In this document: one piece after another, positions 19,913 to 26,063 of the stretch
Layout: every line of letters begins with the position of its first letter
Position numbering within the stretch: position 1 is the first letter of the stretch
NCBI GenBank assembly: GCA_945882315.1
Contig: CAMCWB010000005.1
Span: 30,006-94,005 of the forward strand
Length of the DNA: 64,000 nt
From: Bauldia litoralis
GTDB lineage: Bacteria > Pseudomonadota > Alphaproteobacteria > Rhizobiales > Kaistiaceae
Direction of reading: 5' to 3'
The notes under the pieces: model-generated
What the model saw: the letters and a program-made list of their open reading frames with translations, nothing else
Database searches by the model: none
Told to the model about the DNA's origin: nothing
Translations under genes and position numbers: made by a program

Positions 19913-20043
19913 CCTAGAGCATGATCCGTTCAATAGAATCGGATCACGCTCTAGATTCGTTGATTTTGCGCAATGTCGAACGGAAAATCGGTTCCCACCC
20001 CGGATCGTGGTCCGGGGCATGCTTTTCCTGACATTGCTCTAGG
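19913..20043. repeat. RIME-like mosaic repeat, copy B
   Basis: This is the most complete copy, bounded by perfect 9-bp inverted ends CCTAGAGCA (19913-19921) and TGCTCTAGG (20035-20043). It has both palindromic modules described for copy A, with scattered substitutions. It lies 60 bases upstream of the lysS start, so the lysS promoter is either within it or between it and the gene. Confidence 0.85.
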
Positions 20044-20156
20044 AAGGCCAAGGGGGCGCGTCAACGCCGAAAGAGCCGGTTCCAGCGGTTGCCGGGAATG
20101 AGTCAAGCCAATAGGTTGGCGCCGACATTGAGCCCAACGCCTTAAAGGATGCTTTC

Positions 20157-20576
20157 ATGGATATCTCGGCAAAGCCCGCCGGCCAGCACGAAGCGCTGAT
20201 CTTCGCGATGGTGACGCTCTCGGCGGCCGATACGCGGATGACCGATCGCTAGCTTGCCAAGATCGGCGAGGTCGTCCGCAACATGCCGATCTTCGCTGGC
20301 TTCAACCCGGAGAAACTGGTGCGGACAGCCGAGGCCTGCGGAGTGCTTCTCCGGGAGGATGACGGGCTTGAGCGGGTCCTCGACGTGATCGCCGGCCTGC
20401 CGACGCGGCTCCATGAGACGGCCTATGCGCTGGCCGTCGAAGTCGCCGCCGTCGACCTTCATGTCGAGCAGGAGGAGCTTCGCTTCCTGGCGATGCTGCG
20501 CGACCGGCTCGACCTCGACAAGCTCGCCGTCGCGGCAATCGAGCGCAGCGCCCGGGCGCGGTATCGGACGATTTAG
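20157..20576 (+). pseudogene. TerB-family (tellurite resistance-like) gene with an in-frame TAG
   Basis: Reading from ATG 20157 gives MDISAKPAGQHEALIFAMVT, then a TAG at 20250-20252, then LAKIGEVVRNMPIF and a normal TerB-like remainder (TAYALAVEVAAVD, EQEELRFLAMLRDRLDLD) to the stop at 20574-20576. Without the stop the protein would be 139 residues, the usual length of alphaproteobacterial TerB-family proteins. A single CAG to TAG change at the codon after TDR explains it. The rest of the frame is intact, which suggests a recent mutation, a readthrough codon or a sequence error. A shorter product could start at ATG 20283. TerB-fold proteins bind metal ions; the physiological role is not known. 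Confidence 0.75.
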
Positions 20577-20584
20577 CGAATGGC

Positions 20585-20664
20585 GTAGGGCGGATTAGCA
20601 AAGCGTAATCCGCCGCCCGCGGGTGCCGCTTCGGCGGGTTACGCCTTCGGCTAACCCGCCCTAC
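20585..20664. repeat. Dispersed palindromic repeat family 3 (copy 1)
   Basis: The unit is bounded by GTAGGGCGGATTAG and CTAACCCGCCCTAC, with GCGTAATCCGCC and GGCGGGTTACGCC as inner arms. A second copy lies at 28478-28547. It fills the convergent junction between the terB pseudogene and the periplasmic binding protein gene. Repeats beginning GTAGGGYGGATTAG are widespread in proteobacterial intergenic regions. Confidence 0.8.
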
Positions 20665-20670
20665 GAACGC

Positions 20671-21555
20671 TCAGAAGAACCCGACCGGGAAATAGCGGAG
20701 GTAGAGTTCCGCGTAGATGCCCTTGGCGTAGATGGTTTCCATGGCGGAATCGATGGCGCTCTTGATGTCGGTCGAGCCGGCCGAGACGGCGATCGAAAAG
20801 CCCTGGCCGAAGAAGCGCGCTTCGAGATAGGGGCCGCCGGCAAAGACGCAGCAGCCGGCGGCGAGTTCGCTCTGGAGCCAGAAACTCAACTGCATGCCGT
20901 CGCCGAAATGGGCGTCGACCTCGCCGTTCTTCAGCGCCTGGCGGGCCGCGTCGGCGGTCGGATAGAGCTTGCGCTCCACTTCCGGGAAGAAAGCGGCGAG
21001 ATAGGCCTCATGGGCCGTCCGCGCGACGACGGCCAGCGTCTTGCCCTTGAGGCCTTCCGGGGTGAAGGCGAATTCGGCTCCGTCGCGGCGAACCACGAAA
21101 CGGGCCGGCGTCTTCATATAGATGTCCGAAAAGTCGAGGGCCGATCGCAGTTGGCCGGAAATCGCGAGGCCGCCGATGGCGGCATCGGCATTCTCGCCGA
21201 GGACCGACTCGACAAGATTGTCGAAAGGCCGCGCCTGGATCGTGCAACTGATCGCAAGCTCCGCGCAGATGGCACGGGCGAGGTCGATGTTGAAGCCGAC
21301 CAGCCGACCGTCGGAGTCGAGGAAGTTGAAGGGCGGGAAGTCGTCCGTGGTGACGAAGCGGAGCGCCTGGACGGCGCCGGCCGGCGGCCGCTCGACCCGC
21401 CGCTTGGGATCCCAGAAATTGGGGATGGTGACGCCTTCCGGCGCCTCGGCGGCGTGGACAGCCGGAACCACCATGCCGCCGACGACGAGCAGCGTCGTGA
21501 GGAACAGGCGCGCGAGCAAGCCTATGTTTCCTGCGCTTTTTCCTGCCAGCAGCAT
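20671..21555 (-). CDS. Periplasmic amino-acid-type solute-binding protein
   Basis: The 294-residue protein has a signal peptide (about residues 1-35, ending VHAAEAP) and a bacterial extracellular solute-binding family 3 domain. Characteristic stretches are RFVTTDDFPPFNFLDSDGRL, VGFNIDLARAICAEL and ADAAIGGLAISGQLRSALDF. A Cys-Cys pair (AAGCCVFAGG) is unusual for the family. No ABC permease or ATPase gene is adjacent, so it is an orphan binding protein that may serve a distant transporter or act as a sensor. ATG 21555 follows an AGAAGTGACG stretch and is preferred to the GTG just before it. Confidence 0.82.
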   Translation of the reverse strand: MLLAGKSAGNIGLLARLFLTTLLVVGGMVVPAVHAAEAPEGVTIPNFWDPKRRVERPPAGAVQALRFVTTDDFPPFNFLDSDGRLVGFNIDLARAICAELAISCTIQARPFDNLVESVLGENADAAIGGLAISGQLRSALDFSDIYMKTPARFVVRRDGAEFAFTPEGLKGKTLAVVARTAHEAYLAAFFPEVERKLYPTADAARQALKNGEVDAHFGDGMQLSFWLQSELAAGCCVFAGGPYLEARFFGQGFSIAVSAGSTDIKSAIDSAMETIYAKGIYAELYLRYFPVGFF

Positions 21556-21558
21556 CAC

Positions 21559-21872
21559 GTCACTTCTCTATCGGCCTGGCCGGTGCGGCCCGACTCCCCG
21601 CACATTATAGCGGAGCCTGCCGGGCGCTTCCCAGCGTCGATCAGGCGCCTGGCGGGGGTCGCAATTCCGGTTCCATTGAAAGCGTTGGTTAATCAACGGA
21701 ACGTTTCAAAATCGCAATTTTACCAGTCCTTAATACCCACGGCGATTGATGTACATGCCGGAAATCTAAAGGGTTTTTGCCGTCGAGCGCGCCATTGAGG
21801 CGGCGCCAGCGGAGATCCGATGACTGGCAGGCGCCCCTGCATGGCGCAGTTCTCTCGATAGGCCGGTGGATC
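21559..21872. promoter_or_regulatory. 314-base divergent promoter region between the binding protein and tadG
   Basis: No gene is seen. An AT-rich patch (21670-21785) holds GTTGGTTAATCAAC (21684-21697), a near-perfect palindrome, and TTTA-CCAGTCC-TTAA (21719-21733), one mismatch from the CtrA consensus TTAA-N7-TTAA. The site lies about 140 bases upstream of the tadG ATG. CtrA controls Flp-type pilus genes in Caulobacter, so the match is sensible but unproven. Confidence 0.35.
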
Positions 21873-23798
21873 ATGATGCTCAAGCGATATGCCAAAGACG
21901 AGCGCGGCAGCGTTTCGGTGATGGTGGCCATCCTCCTGCCGCTGCTTCTGGGCTTTGTTGCGCTGGTCGCCGAGTTCGGCTTCGGCTTCGCCGTCAAGGC
22001 GCAGAACCAGCGCATTGCCGATCTTGCCGCCTATGCCGGCGCGTCGGCCTATATCGCTGCGAATTCCACCACCGACATGAATGCCGCGGTCTCGCGGATC
22101 GCTACCTTGAACGGCATCGCGTCCAGCGCCGCGACGGCGAGCCTGATCACCTCCCCGCGCACAACCGGCAGCCAGGCGGTTTCGGTGCAAGTGTCGACCG
22201 GCCAGAGCCTGCTGCTCGCCCCCGTCATCAGCGACACGTCGGCGCTTCAGATCCGGGCGAATGCGGCAGCCGAGATCCCGTCGATTTCGACGCCGGGCTG
22301 CATCATCGCGCTCGATGCGGCCCAGACGGGCGTCACGCTGAGCGGCGGCACGGCGATCACCGCGTCGGCCTGCGCCATTTCCTCGAACAAAACGGTCACG
22401 GTTCCCTGCGGCACGACGATCACGACGAAGGCCGTCAACTACAATTCCGCCGCGGCGCCGAGCCAGCCCTGCAACGGCATCACCGCGCCGAGCGGACAGA
22501 CCCTCAAGATCACCAAGACCTCGACGACCGATCCGCTCGCCGCCGAAGCCAGCGTGACCTCGGCGACGAGCCGGCTTTCGAACTTTGCCTCGATGAATGC
22601 GCCAACCGCGCCGACCGTGGCCGCCGGGACCAATATCGACTTTGCCTATAGTCAGCCGGCAGTCGCTACCGCTGCCAACGCCGTCGGCTGCACTGCTGTT
22701 TGGACCAATAGCAGTAACACTTGGACACTCACCTGCCCCGCGCGTACGGCGCCATATAATTTTGGCACCCTCACGAAGGGGGGCGGCATTACCCTGAACT
22801 TCAATACGGCTGGCTCCGCTGGAAACACCTATAACTTCAGCGGAACTGCCACGCTGCCGGGCACGAACACGTTTGGCCCAGGTACCTATAACCTCTCCAA
22901 GGGCCTCAAGACGGACGGCGGCTCAACCACGACCTTCGCCGCCGGCACATTCAACATCGGCACGATGACGGCGGCCTGCAGCGGCGCGACCTATAGCATC
23001 TGCCACACAGGCACGACGCTCACCTTCAACGGACCGAGCACCTTCAATCTGACCGCCGGCCTCTACAATAGTGGCGGCGCGACGATGAGTTTCGGCGGCA
23101 CCAGCACGACGAACACCTACAACATCGGACCGAGCACCGGCGGTAACGCTCTTTATCTCGGCGGCGGCGCCAAGACGACCTTCGCCGACGCGACGGGCAC
23201 GTTCAGCGTCGTCGGCAACATCAATGTCGTCAGCGGCGGCGGCAGCTGCCTGACCCTGCCGGCAGCCACCAACCACGACATCAAGGGCTACATCTCCTCG
23301 GCCGGCGGCACCAAGTTCGGGGCCGGCATGTATACCGTGAAGGATTATATCGCCTTCGGAATCAGCGGCGGCGGCAACGTCACCTGCGATGGGGTTAGCA
23401 TCGGCGTCCTCGCCGACAATGTGACGATGGTCATGGGCGGATCGGTGCTGCCGTCGTCAGGAAGCTGCTCCGGCCAGGCATTCTGCGTCGGCGCCGGCTA
23501 CAGCAGCGTCATCATTACGGCGCCGAGCGCGACAAAGCTTGCCGTCATCGGCCCGACGAGTTCCGGCACGGCCGGAGCGACGCTGACGGAAGGCGGCAGC
23601 AACAACAGCGTTTCGGGCGTCTTCTATTTCCCGCGTGGGCCCATCCTGATGAGCGGCGGCGCCCATATCGGCAACGGCCCCGGGCAATGCCTGCAGATGA
23701 TCGGTTCCCGCATCACGCTGAACGGCGGCACGACGGCAGCCTCGGCCTGCATCTCCGGCGCCAGTTCCAGTAGCGGATCGGTAATGCTCGTCGACTAA
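21873..23798 (+). CDS. TadG-like pilus-associated protein with a long Gly/Thr/Ser-rich repetitive region
   Basis: The 641-residue product begins with the TadG N-terminal domain: RGSVSVMVAILLPLLLGFVA forms the membrane helix (about residues 13-36) and AVKAQNQRIADLAAYAGASAY follows. The remaining approximately 550 residues are Gly/Thr/Ser/Asn-rich with imperfect repeats such as TFGPGTYNLSKGL, TFAAGTFNIG, TFNLTAGLYNSGG and TYNIGPSTGG, suggesting stacked beta-strands as in a beta-helix. Several Cys could form disulfides outside the membrane. It leads two TadE-type genes. ATG 21873 is preferred because it precedes the basic KRYAKDERG leader of the family. Function as a surface or pilus-assembly component is inferred. 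Confidence 0.82.
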   Translation: MMLKRYAKDERGSVSVMVAILLPLLLGFVALVAEFGFGFAVKAQNQRIADLAAYAGASAYIAANSTTDMNAAVSRIATLNGIASSAATASLITSPRTTGSQAVSVQVSTGQSLLLAPVISDTSALQIRANAAAEIPSISTPGCIIALDAAQTGVTLSGGTAITASACAISSNKTVTVPCGTTITTKAVNYNSAAAPSQPCNGITAPSGQTLKITKTSTTDPLAAEASVTSATSRLSNFASMNAPTAPTVAAGTNIDFAYSQPAVATAANAVGCTAVWTNSSNTWTLTCPARTAPYNFGTLTKGGGITLNFNTAGSAGNTYNFSGTATLPGTNTFGPGTYNLSKGLKTDGGSTTTFAAGTFNIGTMTAACSGATYSICHTGTTLTFNGPSTFNLTAGLYNSGGATMSFGGTSTTNTYNIGPSTGGNALYLGGGAKTTFADATGTFSVVGNINVVSGGGSCLTLPAATNHDIKGYISSAGGTKFGAGMYTVKDYIAFGISGGGNVTCDGVSIGVLADNVTMVMGGSVLPSSGSCSGQAFCVGAGYSSVIITAPSATKLAVIGPTSSGTAGATLTEGGSNNSVSGVFYFPRGPILMSGGAHIGNGPGQCLQMIGSRITLNGGTTAASACISGASSSSGSVMLVD

Positions 23799-23808
23799 AC
23801 TCGCCGTC

Positions 23809-24384
23809 ATGACAAAGCTTCGCCCCCTCTCCGCCCTGCTCGCCCGCCTCGCCAACCGCGACGGCGCGGCCGCGGTCGAGTTCGCCATTCTGGCGCCGAT
23901 CCTGGCGCTGGTCCTGGCCGGCGCGGTCGATTTCGGCGGCGTGGTCTTCGTCAAGTTCGGACTCGACAACACGGTTTCCTCCGCTTCGAACTACGCGATC
24001 AACGGCCGCGCCAGCGTCAACGGAACCGCCGGCGGGACGCTCGCCAACACGATGGGCGCCATCCTGACCAATAGCGGGACGAGCCCGATCAACGGCTCGA
24101 TCATCGTCAACAATGGCCCACGGGTGACGATCACCAACGGGGCGACGTCGGCGCCCGCCGCAACCGCCGCAAACGCCAACTCCTGTTACTGCCCAACTCT
24201 TTTAGGTACCGCCGTGGCCTGGGGCACGTCCGCCACATGCGGCTCGGCCTGCGCCACCGGCGGCAAGGCCGGGAAATTCGTCGCGATCGAGGCGAGCCGC
24301 CAGTACACGCCGCTCTTCTCCGACTACGGCTTCATCGACGATAACAAGACGGTGACCGTCCGCGCCGTGGTGCAGACGGAATGA
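23809..24384 (+). CDS. TadE-family pseudopilin-like protein (1)
   Basis: The 191-residue protein has the TadE signature RDGAAAVEFAILAPILALVL (about residues 20-39), a prepilin-like charged leader and one membrane helix with the conserved Glu five residues into the hydrophobic stretch. The C-terminal part has paired Cys (NSCYCP, TCGSACA) that may form disulfides. It starts ten bases after tadG and overlaps the next tadE gene by four bases. TadE proteins are minor pseudopilins processed by the TadV-type peptidase in the Flp pilus system. Confidence 0.85.
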   Translation: MTKLRPLSALLARLANRDGAAAVEFAILAPILALVLAGAVDFGGVVFVKFGLDNTVSSASNYAINGRASVNGTAGGTLANTMGAILTNSGTSPINGSIIVNNGPRVTITNGATSAPAATAANANSCYCPTLLGTAVAWGTSATCGSACATGGKAGKFVAIEASRQYTPLFSDYGFIDDNKTVTVRAVVQTE

Positions 24385-24821
24385 GAGCGCCCCGCAAAAG
24401 CAGATTCCTGGCCGACAACACCGGCGCGACGGCCGTCGAATTCGCCCTGGTCGTCGGACCTCTTGTTCTCCTGATATTCGGGGCCATCGAAGTCAGCCGG
24501 CTGATGTGGGCGCGGGAAGCCCTTCAATCGACGGCGATTGCCGGGGCGCGCTGCATGGGGATCAGGGAGATCGCCTGCGCGCCGGGCGGAACCTACAACG
24601 CCACCTCGACCAAGACCTTCGTCAGGGATTGGGCATCCGGCCTTTACGTCACCGTGCCCGCCGCAAACATCACGCTCAGCAATGCCGCTACCTGCTCCGG
24701 GGCAAGCGGCTTCTCGAGCGTGACGATCACCTACAGATTCGAAAGCGTGGTCGCTTTGCTCCTCGAAGCGATCGACCTGAAGAATCTCACCGCGACCGCC
24801 TGCTTCCCGAACCAGGCCTGA
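24381..24821 (+). CDS. TadE-family pseudopilin-like protein (2)
   Basis: This 146-residue protein carries the TadE motif TGATAVEFALVVGPLVLLIF (about residues 15-34), a short basic leader and a single helix. Four Cys lie in the C-terminal half (GARCMGIREIACAPGG, AATCSGAS, TACFPNQA). The ATGA overlap with the preceding tadE gene indicates co-translation. No pilin, secretin, ATPase or platform gene is nearby, so the core Tad machine must be encoded elsewhere. Confidence 0.85.
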   Translation: MRAPRKSRFLADNTGATAVEFALVVGPLVLLIFGAIEVSRLMWAREALQSTAIAGARCMGIREIACAPGGTYNATSTKTFVRDWASGLYVTVPAANITLSNAATCSGASGFSSVTITYRFESVVALLLEAIDLKNLTATACFPNQA

Positions 24822-24832
24822 CGGGAAGTCGC

Positions 24833-25651
24833 TCAGGCGCCTGCGGCGAGCGAGACGAGCAGGTCGCGGTCAGCGAGCATCTCTTCCAGAGTCGTGTAGC
24901 CCTGCATGTAGTGGCCGCGATAGCCGCCGCCCTCGATCAGGGCGAACATCCCGGCGAAATCGATCGTCCCTTCGCCGATCCGCAAATGCTCCTCGATGGT
25001 ACCGCGGCAATCGGCGATGCGGACCTCGCCGCAGCGGCCAAGATCCATTTCGGAGAGGAAGCCAGCGATGCCGACGCCGGGCAGCAGATGGGCGTGGTTG
25101 ACGGTGAAGGCCCAGCGCAGATTGGGCGAGCCGAGGCTCGCGAAGAAATGCTGGCACTCCTCCAGATCATGCGCGAGGTAGCGCACTTCGGCATCCGGCG
25201 GCTCGGGATTGTGGTTTTCGAGGAGCAGGACGACGCCGGCCTTCTCGGCCGCCGCCGACATGCGCTTCAGCCGTTCGGTCGCGGCCTTGAGCCGGGCCGG
25301 CTTGTCGCTGGTGAAGTGGTAGCCGCCATGCACGATCAGCCATTCGGCACCGATCGCCGCGGTCGCCGCGATATAGGCATCGAAATAGGCGTCGGCGCCG
25401 TCGGAGACATAGGCGTTGGTTTCGGCGGCGTTTACCGCGGAAGCAGTGTGCAGGCCCATATGGACGCCGCTCTTCTCCAGCCGCGCACGCACCGCCTTCA
25501 GCCGCTCGCCGCCGCCCTTCAGAAGCTCCTGCTCGCGGTCGAACGAGACGTCGATATAGCGGATGTCGTTGGCGAGCGCCCAATCGAGCGCCTTCTCGGG
25601 CGACAGGCGATTGCCGATATCGATGCCGATGCGGTCCTTGCCGACTGCCAT
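24833..25651 (-). CDS. Sugar phosphate isomerase/epimerase-like TIM-barrel protein
   Basis: The 272-residue product matches the AP endonuclease 2 / xylose isomerase-like TIM-barrel superfamily. Metal-ligand-type motifs are seen: IVHGGYH, LLLENHNPEPP (Glu), FTVNHAHLLPG (His) and IADCRGTIEEHLRIGEG (Asp, His, Glu). Typical members isomerise or epimerise sugars or inositol derivatives, but the substrate is unknown. ATG 25651 is chosen because it has GGGGGAAA upstream and gives the compact start MAVGKDRIGIDIGN. It converges on tadE with an 11-base gap. Confidence 0.82.
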   Translation of the reverse strand: MAVGKDRIGIDIGNRLSPEKALDWALANDIRYIDVSFDREQELLKGGGERLKAVRARLEKSGVHMGLHTASAVNAAETNAYVSDGADAYFDAYIAATAAIGAEWLIVHGGYHFTSDKPARLKAATERLKRMSAAAEKAGVVLLLENHNPEPPDAEVRYLAHDLEECQHFFASLGSPNLRWAFTVNHAHLLPGVGIAGFLSEMDLGRCGEVRIADCRGTIEEHLRIGEGTIDFAGMFALIEGGGYRGHYMQGYTTLEEMLADRDLLVSLAAGA

Positions 25652-25728
25652 TTGCGTTTCCCCCCGGTCTTTCGGCGGCCTCTTTCGGGCCACTCCGGAG
25701 CAAGCTTAGCGCATCGTCGCGGCAGCAG

Positions 25729-26004
25729 CTAACGGCTCGTGCGGCTGACGACATCCATCAGTTCGGCGATCTTCTGCCGCTGCTCGGCCGGATCGCCGCT
25801 GGCGATGGCATGCTCGACGCAGTGCGCGACGTGATCGCGGAGGACCTCCTCCTCGGCCCGGCGCAGCGCCGCCCGGACCGCGGCGATCTGGGTCACGATG
25901 TCGATGCAGTAACGGTCGTCCTCGACCATCCTGGAAATGCCGCGAACTTGCCCTTCGACGCGGTTGAGGCGCTTCAGAACCGACGATTTGGCTTCTTTTT
26001 GCAT
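25729..26004 (-). CDS. csoR: CsoR-family copper-sensing repressor
   Basis: The 91-residue protein is a helical CsoR/RcnR/FrmR-family repressor. C33 (RYCID), H58 (RDHVA) and C62 (HCVEHA) have the same spacing (25 and 4 residues) as the Cu(I) ligands of Mycobacterium CsoR, which favours copper over nickel or formaldehyde sensing. The gene diverges from copA, with a palindromic operator in the 59-base gap. Apo-CsoR would repress both genes and release on binding Cu(I). Confidence 0.88.
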   Translation of the reverse strand: MQKEAKSSVLKRLNRVEGQVRGISRMVEDDRYCIDIVTQIAAVRAALRRAEEEVLRDHVAHCVEHAIASGDPAEQRQKIAELMDVVSRTSR

Positions 26005-26011
26005 CTTGCCT

Positions 26012-26032
26012 ATATACCCTATGGGGGTATAT
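26012..26032. promoter_or_regulatory. CsoR-type operator between csoR and copA
   Basis: A perfect inverted repeat ATATACCC-TATGG-GGGTATAT, with 8-bp arms, lies in the csoR/copA divergent gap. ATACCC/GGGTAT arms with a G/C-rich centre are typical of CsoR operators. It is 8 bases from the csoR start and 32 bases from the copA start, so it could overlap both promoters. Confidence 0.8.
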
Positions 26033-26063
26033 CCCTAGCTTAGTCCACCAAGAGAATCCAGCC

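Noticed and set aside
19853..20020. N-terminal extension of lysS into the RIME-like repeat
   Set aside because: The extra residues are encoded by the repeat (a near-identical peptide appears in frame in copy A) and do not match class I LysRS N-termini.
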